The notes under the pieces are model-generated. The model did no database searches and was not told the origin of the DNA. It was given only the letters and a program-made list of their open reading frames with translations. A stretch of DNA of 64,000 bases, from contig JAOQAK010000031.1 of NCBI GenBank assembly GCA_025963635.1, positions 56,431 through 120,430 of the forward strand. The letters are read 5' to 3'. Positions within the stretch are counted from its first letter, which is position 1. The number at the start of each line of letters is the position of its first letter. This document shows, in pieces, positions 9,933-16,678 of the stretch. Both the position numbers and the translations under genes were made by a program. Origin of the DNA: Ferruginibacter sp. (lineage in GTDB: Bacteria; Bacteroidota; Bacteroidia; Chitinophagales; Chitinophagaceae).

Positions 9933-10518
9933 TTTTCATTATTAAGTCGTTCACCTGAATTTTATTTTGATTGAATAAAATTTTTTGTAATTGCTTTCTT
10001 GCTTTGGCAAGATTTGATTTGGAAGTGCCAACAGATATGCCAAGTTGCCCGGCAATATCTTCATGACTGAAGCCTTCCACTATAAAAAGGTTTAATACCG
10101 TCCGGTATGCAGGAGTAAGCTGTTGTATAAAACTGATGATCTCGTCATAAGATATTTTATCAAAAGCATCCACCGAATCGGATGGAAGATGGATGATCGC
10201 CGAATCCAGTTCACCCACTACTTCATGCTTGCGCTGTTTCCTGAAATGATCGATTGCAGTGTATACCATTATCTTTCTGAGCCATCCCTTAAACGAAGCG
10301 ATCACATCTGAATAGCTGGGCTGATAACGATGGATTTCTTTGAAAATTTTAAGGAAGCCATCATTTAAGATTTCCAGTGCGTCATCCTGGTTATTGGTAT
10401 AACGGTCGCAGACAGACATAGCATAACCATAGAAAGAGTTATAGATCTTCTTTTGGCTCTCCCGTTGATTCAGCGTACAGCCCCGGATGTATAGCGTAAG
10501 TTCGTCGGCAGATAACAA
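9922..10518 (-). CDS. ECF-type RNA polymerase sigma factor
   Basis: The protein (198 aa) has the two conserved domains of group 4 sigma factors. Region 2 (about residues 20-95) includes the promoter-melting segment DDALEILNDGFLKIFKEIHRYQ and SFKGWLRKIMVYTAIDHFRK. Region 4 (about residues 125-185) has the helix-turn-helix LNLFIVEGFSHEDIAGQLGISVGTSKSNLAKARKQL. It would direct RNA polymerase to a specific promoter set. It is the first gene of the polysaccharide operon and is translationally coupled to the barrel protein, so it probably controls this operon or other envelope genes. No autoregulated promoter could be recognised upstream. Confidence 0.9.
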   Translation of the reverse strand: MLSADELTLYIRGCTLNQRESQKKIYNSFYGYAMSVCDRYTNNQDDALEILNDGFLKIFKEIHRYQPSYSDVIASFKGWLRKIMVYTAIDHFRKQRKHEVVGELDSAIIHLPSDSVDAFDKISYDEIISFIQQLTPAYRTVLNLFIVEGFSHEDIAGQLGISVGTSKSNLAKARKQLQKILFNQNKIQVNDLIMKNAG

Positions 10519-10695
10519 GTGTCCTGGTTTTTTTAATAGAACGGTAAAAATGGTTCAAGGGTTGCCTGCGGGATGGGATATATTCAGAGCAGTAGAATGA
10601 TGGTATCTGGCACTGCACCCTGGCTTTCGTATTAAGAATTACGATAGGGTGTCAGTGAAGCCAACCAAACATTCCTGCATCTGTTTTCTAATAAT

Positions 10696-10703
10696 TATAT
10701 TTG
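10696..10703 (+). promoter_or_regulatory. Bacteroidota -7 promoter element for trmB
   Basis: TATATTTG matches the TAnnTTTG -7 consensus exactly and ends 6 bases before the trmB ATG. The transcript would therefore have almost no leader. No convincing TTTG element lies at the -33 position. Confidence 0.5.
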
Positions 10704-10709
10704 CGGCCC

Positions 10710-11408
10710 ATGGCTCAAAAAAAATTACAACGTTTTGCTGATATCAAGACCTTCCCCAATGTGTTGGAATACCCCGGTGATATGAAGGGGAAATGGCATT
10801 CTTTTTTTAACAACCAACAGCCGCTCGTGCTGGAACTTGCTTGTGGCCGGGGAGAATATACGGTCGGACTATCAAAATTACTCCCCCAAAATAATTTCAT
10901 CGGCGTGGATGTAAAAGGCAACCGTATGTATATCGGGGCAAAAAAATGCCTCGAAGAAAAGATTACCAACGCGGCATTTTTAAGAACACAAATAACGCTT
11001 TTGCCTGATTATTTTGGTAAAGACGAGGTGGATGAAATATGGATCACATTTCCGGATCCTCATTTACGAACTTCCAAGGCAAAGAAAAGATTGACTCATC
11101 CACGTTTTTTAAGACTATACCAACAGGTACTGAAGCCTTCCGGATTTCTGCATGTAAAAACGGATTCGCCTAAGTTATACGCATTTACAAAGAAGGTAAT
11201 TGAACTTTATAAACTGGTACTTGTTGAAGATTGTGATGATGTGCGTGTCAAAAATAACAGTGAAATCCTCCAGATAAAAACACATTATGAAGCATTGGAT
11301 ATTGCCGGTTCCAACACAATTTATTATCTTAAATTCCAGTTGCCGGAACAGATCCCATCAATTGATGAAGAATTGTATTCCATTTTAAAGGACACGGAAA
11401 ACATATAA
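10710..11408 (+). CDS. trmB: tRNA (guanine-N7-)-methyltransferase
   Basis: This SAM-dependent enzyme methylates G46 in the variable loop of tRNA. The SAM-binding motif LELACGRGEYTVGLSKL lies near residue 40, and the family signature WITFPDPHLRTSKAKKRL near residue 110 is the TrmB PDP-x-K-x-R block. I chose the ATG at 10710 (MAQKKLQRF, 232 aa); a TTG at 10701 in frame would lie inside the promoter element. The downstream DUF5522 gene follows by 25 bases and the alkyltransferase-like gene by a further 3, so the three probably form a small operon. Confidence 0.92.
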   Translation: MAQKKLQRFADIKTFPNVLEYPGDMKGKWHSFFNNQQPLVLELACGRGEYTVGLSKLLPQNNFIGVDVKGNRMYIGAKKCLEEKITNAAFLRTQITLLPDYFGKDEVDEIWITFPDPHLRTSKAKKRLTHPRFLRLYQQVLKPSGFLHVKTDSPKLYAFTKKVIELYKLVLVEDCDDVRVKNNSEILQIKTHYEALDIAGSNTIYYLKFQLPEQIPSIDEELYSILKDTENI

Positions 11409-11433
11409 ACAGGCCATCACGGCGAACCATACA

Positions 11434-11625
11434 ATGAATACGCTAACAGAGGGTGAAGATTTTTATTTCAATGAAGATGGATTTATGGTACTTACCGAAA
11501 AATATCTTCTGCAGAAAGGAAATTGTTGCGGCAATGGTTGCAAGCATTGCCCGTATGATTTTGTAAATGTGCCCCAACCAAAACGAGATGAATTGTTGAA
11601 TGCTCAACTCATAAAAGAATTGTAG
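11434..11625 (+). CDS. DUF5522 family small protein
   Basis: The 63-residue protein contains LQKGNCCGNGCKHCPYDF, a compact Cys-rich motif (CCxxxCxxCPY) that defines the DUF5522 family and suggests binding of a metal ion or cluster. The start at 11434 gives MNTLTEGEDFYFNEDGF, typical of the family. It lies between trmB and the alkyltransferase-like gene with very small gaps. Its function is unknown; the placement with tRNA- and DNA-modification genes is only suggestive. Confidence 0.8.
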   Translation: MNTLTEGEDFYFNEDGFMVLTEKYLLQKGNCCGNGCKHCPYDFVNVPQPKRDELLNAQLIKEL

Positions 11626-11628
11626 TAT

Positions 11629-12006
11629 ATGCGTACAAAAGTCACTGCTGATCCAAATAAGCCAGCTCCGCCAAAAGAATATACTTTTTTTCAGGATGTA
11701 TTTGAAGTAGTACGGCAGGTGCCGCGGGGAAGGGTGACTTCTTATGGTGCCATTGCAAGTTATTTAGGCACCAGGCTTTCCGCCCGTATGGTGGGCTGGG
11801 CGATGAATGCAGCACATGGCAGCGGCCCGAAAGTTCCCGCACACCGGGTGGTAAACCGGAATGGTATGTTAACAGGGAAATCTCATTTTGCCACACCTAC
11901 TTTGATGGAAGAATTACTGAAGAAAGAAAAAGTGCTTGTTAAGGATGACAAGATTGTTGATTTTAAAAATCTTTTTTGGGATCCATGTAGGGAGTTGGCT
12001 TTGTAA
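11629..12006 (+). CDS. Alkyltransferase-like protein (MGMT family, no acceptor cysteine)
   Basis: The 125 residues correspond to the C-terminal DNA-binding domain of O6-alkylguanine-DNA alkyltransferase. VFEVVRQVPRGRVTSYGAIA is the helix-turn-helix entry, with the Arg finger region in ARMVGWAMNA. The active-site motif PCHR(V/I) is replaced by PAHRVVN near residue 72, so the alkyl-accepting Cys is absent. In ATL proteins this change converts the repair enzyme into a sensor that binds alkylated guanine and hands it to nucleotide excision repair. It starts 3 bases after the DUF5522 stop. Its Ala at this position is one of the known ATL variants. Confidence 0.85.
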   Translation: MRTKVTADPNKPAPPKEYTFFQDVFEVVRQVPRGRVTSYGAIASYLGTRLSARMVGWAMNAAHGSGPKVPAHRVVNRNGMLTGKSHFATPTLMEELLKKEKVLVKDDKIVDFKNLFWDPCRELAL

Positions 12007-12037
12007 GGTTTTCACGCAAAGGCGCAAAGGAGCAAAG
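12007..12037 (+). repeat. 31-bp dispersed repeat, copy 1
   Basis: This segment begins GGTTTTCACGCAAAG and recurs at 16573-16603 in the same orientation with one mismatch (30 of 31). It starts directly after the stop codon of the alkyltransferase-like gene. The two copies bracket the sucrose gene cluster. The internal pattern repeats (A/G)CGCAAAG. Confidence 0.75.
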
Positions 12038-12109
12038 CAAAAAAACAAGGGATCAAGAGGCAAATAAGCCAAAATTTAACGATTCCAGTGACGTTCTTTG
12101 CCATTTGAC

Positions 12110-12137
12110 CATTCACGATTCACCATTCACGATTCAC
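12110..12137 (+). repeat. Tandem 14-bp direct repeat (2 copies)
   Basis: CATTCACGATTCAC occurs twice without spacer (12110-12123 and 12124-12137), four bases before the 3' end of the amylosucrase gene. It is probably a simple intergenic repeat. No terminator-like stem is formed. Confidence 0.8.
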
Positions 12138-12140
12138 CCC

Positions 12141-14084
12141 TTACGGCTCCAGAATATTAAAGCTAAACGGGGGCATCACCAGGTACTCATGGTCGAGACC
12201 TACATCAAAATATTTATCGTTCCAGTGATCATATAAGCGTGCCGGTACCAGGCCGTGTTCCTTAAAGGCTGCCCAGGTTAAAAAGGCTGTTTTATCGCTG
12301 TAGTTAAATACGCAATACAACCCTGCTTCTCCGTGTGAGCGAAGAAAACCTGCCACATGAATATTATGGGGCCGAAGCCAGTATAGGTTTTTATGATCAC
12401 TAACAACTTCCAGGCTTTTCCTTATTTCAATTAATCGCCGGGTACCGGAGAAGATTCTTTGCTCAACCGTGCCTTCTACTGCCGTTTGTTTGTTTCTTTC
12501 CCAATCTATTACCGGCCGATGCATCCAGCGGTTATCATAGCTTTTAGCAGGATCTTCCAGGTAGGAATAATCGTTGGTATAACCTGCTTCATCTCCGTAA
12601 AACAGCATCGGAATTCCACCAATAAAAAAGCTATGCGCCTGCATCAGCAGTATTTTATCAATGGAAATTTGTATGCCCGCACTATAATTTTCATGAATGG
12701 CTTTTTCCAGGCCACACAAAGATGCAAGCGATCCGCTGATACGGGCATCCTGCGTTTTTGGATTTACAGAAAATAAAGCTCCCATTGCAGGTGAGCCTAC
12801 ATAAATGCCCGCGTAATAGTCTTTCAAAAATTTGCGGTGGTCGTAGGGCGTAAAACCTGCTTCGGCAATAAGATGATCATCATATCCTAAGCCGATATCA
12901 TCATGGCAACGGGTGTAGGTGATCCATGAAGCGCCAAAAGGTTTTTGTAGTAATTCATCCTGGGCCGCTAACATGATCCTTGAATCCCCGGTGGCAAGTG
13001 CATCCCATTGAAGTGCCATCTGTGTGGCATTGTAGGCAAAATCGCATTCCTTTGTTGTGTATGCTCCGGTGCCAAAATATTTCATGATCTCCCGCGGCGA
13101 TACGATCGCCTCTCCAAGCAGTGCCATACCTGGCGTGGCAGTATGCACACATTGTTTAATCAATTGTAGTATGGTATGTGCCAGGGGTAAATTCTGGCAA
13201 GTGGTACCCATTTGTTTCCAAATAAATGCCGGTGCATCAATCCGCAAAATATCTACGCCAAGATTTGCATAAAAGAAAACCGTATCCAGCATCTCGATAA
13301 ATACCAGTGGATTGCTATAGTTTAGATCCCATTGGTAATTGTGAAAAACCGTCATCGCCCATTTGTTGCATTCCGGTACCCAGCTGAAATTACCCGGGGA
13401 ACTTTCAGGGAAAATGTCGGGCATGGTTTTATCAAATTCATCCGGAATAGTTCGGTCGTCGTACATATAGAAATACTCCTGGTATTGCTGGTGCCCCTCC
13501 TTCGCTTTTTGCGCCCATTGATGATGATGGGATGTATGATTGAGCACAATGTCCATCACCAGGTACATGTTGCTGTCGCTCATCTCCGCCTGTAATTGCT
13601 GAAGATCTTCCAATGTGCCAAAACGCTTATCTACTTTCCTGAAATCTGCTACAGCATAGCCGCCGTCACTTTCTCCAGCCGGACTTTCCATTAACGGCAT
13701 CAGGTGTAATAAATTAACGCCCAGGTCTTTAAAGTAGTATAATTTTTTTTCAAGATTGCCCAGGCTTCCGCAAAAGCGGTCAACGTATAAACTCATGCCG
13801 GTGATTTCGTTGCTCAAAAACCAGTGGCCGGCATCTTCTTTTTTGCGATCTGTTTGTTTTAAGGCAGGCGACCTGTTTGCATAAGCTGTTGCAACGGTAT
13901 CGATCAATGTTCCAAAAATTTCTTCTTGCTTAGGATGATGGCCGTATAATTCATTGTACAGGAAGTGCATGCTTTCCGCGTTGGCTATAAATCTTGTATA
14001 TAACAAATTGTCTTTGCCGGCCCAATCAATTTTCTTTTCCCGCAACGATGTATTGATGAGTTGATGTATCCTGGAATTGTACAC
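12141..14084 (-). CDS. Amylosucrase / sucrose hydrolase (GH13_4)
   Basis: The 647 aa protein matches the amylosucrase layout: a helical N-terminal domain (1-90), then the GH13 barrel with LGVNLLHLMPLMESP, SDGGYAV and VMDIVLNHTS. The catalytic residues are all present: Asp283 in DILRIDAPAF (nucleophile), Glu325 in LLGEAIV (acid/base) and Asp395 in RCHDDIG. The motif GTTCQNLP following the nucleophile is typical of GH13 subfamily 4. It would split sucrose, either hydrolysing it or transferring glucose to a glucan and releasing fructose. The adjacent fructokinase and sugar transporter support sucrose as substrate. Hydrolase and transferase activities cannot be separated from sequence. No signal peptide is present, so it acts in the cytoplasm. 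Confidence 0.87.
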   Translation of the reverse strand: MYNSRIHQLINTSLREKKIDWAGKDNLLYTRFIANAESMHFLYNELYGHHPKQEEIFGTLIDTVATAYANRSPALKQTDRKKEDAGHWFLSNEITGMSLYVDRFCGSLGNLEKKLYYFKDLGVNLLHLMPLMESPAGESDGGYAVADFRKVDKRFGTLEDLQQLQAEMSDSNMYLVMDIVLNHTSHHHQWAQKAKEGHQQYQEYFYMYDDRTIPDEFDKTMPDIFPESSPGNFSWVPECNKWAMTVFHNYQWDLNYSNPLVFIEMLDTVFFYANLGVDILRIDAPAFIWKQMGTTCQNLPLAHTILQLIKQCVHTATPGMALLGEAIVSPREIMKYFGTGAYTTKECDFAYNATQMALQWDALATGDSRIMLAAQDELLQKPFGASWITYTRCHDDIGLGYDDHLIAEAGFTPYDHRKFLKDYYAGIYVGSPAMGALFSVNPKTQDARISGSLASLCGLEKAIHENYSAGIQISIDKILLMQAHSFFIGGIPMLFYGDEAGYTNDYSYLEDPAKSYDNRWMHRPVIDWERNKQTAVEGTVEQRIFSGTRRLIEIRKSLEVVSDHKNLYWLRPHNIHVAGFLRSHGEAGLYCVFNYSDKTAFLTWAAFKEHGLVPARLYDHWNDKYFDVGLDHEYLVMPPFSFNILEP

Positions 14085-14094
14085 TGGTTTGGGT

Positions 14095-15045
14095 TTAATT
14101 AAATATGTCGTTGTTTAAATGTTTAAAGGCATCCATAGCGCCCATGTATTCGCAGGTGCGGGCTCCGGCCTTGTTACCATTGATCATGATATGTGCCCAT
14201 TGTGTGCCGGACATAGTTTTTATCTCAGCAAATGGTTTGCCTGCCAACTGGTACAAAACAGCACCTACAAACGCATCTCCGGCACCGGTGGTATCTACCG
14301 GTTTTACAGGGATACTCGGGATGATGCGGGTTTCTTTATCAAAGCCAAGCAGGGTGCCTTCTTTGCCGAGGGTAATGGCGAATGTAGCCGAAGTTTTTTC
14401 CAGTAAAATTTTCGCCGCATCCTGCAAAGTAGTTGCACCGGTGATCAGCATGGCTTCTTCATCACTCAGTTTAAAAAAATGGCAACAAACCAAAAAATTC
14501 CACGACTGGTCGATAAAACTCTGCACATCATTTTTGAACAACAATTGCCGGTAATTGGGATCAAAGCTTATCAGGATATTCCTAAGCAGTGCCCTTTGTA
14601 ATAAATGCTGGTATGCAGCCTGTAAAGGGCCTGGCAGAAAAGCGGTTGCTGAACCAAAGTGGATAATATTGATATCGTTAAGGTCGATGTTTTCAATTTC
14701 ATCCCTGGTTAATTGCCCGTCAGCCCCACGGTTAAAATAAAAGTCACGTTCCCCATCTTCCATTAACGATACAAAAGCGAAAGTGGTAAAGAATTTACTA
14801 TCCTGCAGCATCCATTTGGTGGATACGCCGAAATGTTGCATCTCTTCAATCAATTGCCTGCCAAAAGGGTCAGTGCCCACCTTTGCAGCCAGTTCTACGT
14901 GGCCGCCGAGCGCAGCAATAGCCGCCGCTACGTTGGTGGGGGCGCCGCCCGTTTTTTTCAGAAAATTATTTCCTTCAGAAAGAGTTTTCCCTTTATCGGT
15001 GCAGATCATATCGATCAGGGCTTCACCAATGCAAAGTATTTTCAT
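14095..15045 (-). CDS. PfkB-family fructokinase
   Basis: This 316-residue ribokinase-fold kinase would phosphorylate the fructose released by the amylosucrase 10 bases downstream. The N-terminal GEALIDMI and the sugar-binding KTGGAPTNVAAAIAALGG (residues 31-48) are PfkB signature 1. The C-terminal DTTGAGDAFVGAVLYQL (from residue 251) holds the anion hole and the catalytic base Asp257. The length and motifs are those of bacterial fructokinases, and the genetic context (transporter, kinase, amylosucrase) supports fructose over other ketoses. Confidence 0.88.
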   Translation of the reverse strand: MKILCIGEALIDMICTDKGKTLSEGNNFLKKTGGAPTNVAAAIAALGGHVELAAKVGTDPFGRQLIEEMQHFGVSTKWMLQDSKFFTTFAFVSLMEDGERDFYFNRGADGQLTRDEIENIDLNDINIIHFGSATAFLPGPLQAAYQHLLQRALLRNILISFDPNYRQLLFKNDVQSFIDQSWNFLVCCHFFKLSDEEAMLITGATTLQDAAKILLEKTSATFAITLGKEGTLLGFDKETRIIPSIPVKPVDTTGAGDAFVGAVLYQLAGKPFAEIKTMSGTQWAHIMINGNKAGARTCEYMGAMDAFKHLNNDIFN

Positions 15046-15070
15046 GATTATATTTTTTTAGATCAATTGG

Positions 15071-15119
15071 TTTTGAACCCGGTGAGTCACTCACGAAGAA
15101 TGATTCACCAGGTTCAAAA
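15071..15119 (-). repeat. Intercistronic hairpin between transporter and fructokinase genes
   Basis: Two 19-base arms (15071-15089 and 15101-15119) are complementary with two exceptions, one of which is a G-U pair in the minus-strand RNA. They enclose an 11-base loop. The hairpin starts immediately after the transporter stop codon. No T-run follows, so it is unlikely to be a terminator. It may protect the upstream mRNA end and make transporter and enzyme levels differ. Confidence 0.7.
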
Positions 15120-16454
15120 CTAGTGCCCGCTTCCGGGCGGAATGAATACATCTTCTTTCGGCTTTGTGGCTTTGATAAGCATTGTAGCCGCCGCAGCAAT
15201 CAATAGAAATACGCCAGCAAAACTGATGGCATTCCGCGGATCATTGTTTAAAAAATGTTTTAAAATATAGCCAAAGCTGATATTTTGAAGAATCATCGGT
15301 ATCACGATCATCATATTGATAATGCCCATATAAACACCGTATTTTTCTTTTGGGATATCTGCTACTACCATCAGGTAAGGCACACCCATCATACTGGCCC
15401 ACGCCACGCCAAAGCCTGTCATCGGGGCAAATAACAAATATTTGTTTGCGATGTGTGGAAAGATCAACAGACCAATTCCGGCTACGACAAGGCAGGAGAA
15501 GTGGACCATTTTGGCGCTGTATTTCTTTGCCAGTCCAACCAATGCAAAAGCCGAAAGAAAAGTGACCACATTGTACCACCCGTTTACCAACCCCGTCCAT
15601 CCAACTGCCTCTCCATACAATTCCATGTTGGAATGGGGCGTAGTATCCCATACGGAAAGGGCGATGCTTTTAGATGCATTTTGCCAATAACAGAACAAAG
15701 CATACCATTGAAATAAATATACGAGTCCTAAATTCCACATCACCCCAGGCATATGTTTAATGGCGTGGCCAATTTCTATGATAGGTTTTAGCAGTCCTCC
15801 TTTTTCTGCTCTCAATGCGGCGAGCTCTTCAGCGGTTGGTGGAATTTCCGGGGTTTTACTGATAGACCACAGCACCGATGCGATAGAGCAGAAAGAGCCA
15901 AGGAAAAAGGATCCAAATACCCAGTAGGGAAGGCTGCCCGGTTTTTCGGGCATATATTTTTGAAAGATAAACAGAGACACATTCGCGAGCGTAATGCCTA
16001 ACCCTGTGAAAAAACTTTGGGTAAGAAACCCGGCGGGCATTTGATCCGCAGGAAGTTTGTCTGCAATGAATGCCCTGTAGGGTTCCATGGCGGTATTGTT
16101 GGCAGCATCCAATACCCATAATAGGCCAACAGCCATCCATAATGAGCTGCTGAATGGATAAATAAAAAGGCAGATGCTGCAAAATAATGCGCCAATAAAA
16201 AAGTAGGGTTTCCTTCTTCCAAATCGGGGATGCCAGGTTTTATCACTCATGGCGCCAATCAATGGCTGTATCAGTAAACCCGTAACAGGCCCGGCAAGAT
16301 TTAATAAGGGGATTTGGTCCGGACTTGCGCCGAGGAAATCATAAATTGGATTAACCGCACTTTGTTGTAAGCCAAAGCTATACTGGATACCAAAGAAACC
16401 AACATTCATGTTGATGATCTGCCAAAAACTCATAGTTGGTTTGGGAGTACTCAT
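15120..16454 (-). CDS. SLC45-like MFS sugar transporter (probable sucrose/H+ symporter)
   Basis: The 444-residue protein has 12 hydrophobic segments. The loop between spans 2 and 3 reads IGAMSDKTWHPRFGRRKPY, the signature shared by the SLC45/GPH-type sucrose and disaccharide transporters. NMNVGFFGIQYSFGLQQ at the N-terminus is typical of this bacterial subgroup. It would import sucrose or a related disaccharide. The gene is first in a three-gene operon with fructokinase and amylosucrase, which gives a complete intracellular sucrose route. Confidence 0.83.
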   Translation of the reverse strand: MSTPKPTMSFWQIINMNVGFFGIQYSFGLQQSAVNPIYDFLGASPDQIPLLNLAGPVTGLLIQPLIGAMSDKTWHPRFGRRKPYFFIGALFCSICLFIYPFSSSLWMAVGLLWVLDAANNTAMEPYRAFIADKLPADQMPAGFLTQSFFTGLGITLANVSLFIFQKYMPEKPGSLPYWVFGSFFLGSFCSIASVLWSISKTPEIPPTAEELAALRAEKGGLLKPIIEIGHAIKHMPGVMWNLGLVYLFQWYALFCYWQNASKSIALSVWDTTPHSNMELYGEAVGWTGLVNGWYNVVTFLSAFALVGLAKKYSAKMVHFSCLVVAGIGLLIFPHIANKYLLFAPMTGFGVAWASMMGVPYLMVVADIPKEKYGVYMGIINMMIVIPMILQNISFGYILKHFLNNDPRNAISFAGVFLLIAAAATMLIKATKPKEDVFIPPGSGH

Positions 16455-16479
16455 ATCAATCGTTCTGGTAAAGAGAAAT

Positions 16480-16487
16480 CAAATGTA
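16480..16487 (-). promoter_or_regulatory. -7 promoter element of the sucrose operon
   Basis: Read on the minus strand the sequence is TACATTTG, an exact TAnnTTTG match, 25 bases before the transporter ATG (leader of about 20 bases). No clear -33 TTTG was found. Confidence 0.45.
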
Positions 16488-16572
16488 GTGAAAAGGGAGT
16501 TCTTGAGTGTTTCCGTTTATTGGTTGTTAAAGCAAGTCTTAAGAAAATAAGTTTGTGATGAGGTAGTTAAGG

Positions 16573-16603
16573 GGTTTTCACGCAAAGACGCAAAGGAGCA
16601 AAG
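16573..16603 (+). repeat. 31-bp dispersed repeat, copy 2
   Basis: This copy differs from the one at 12007-12037 at a single position and has the same orientation. It lies upstream of the sucrose operon promoter and downstream of the exported trehalase gene. Confidence 0.75.
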
Positions 16604-16678
16604 ATGCCGGGAAATGAGCTGCATTTTTTTCTTACAGATATCAATTGGTATCCAATGATTCAATCATTCCAGTTACAC

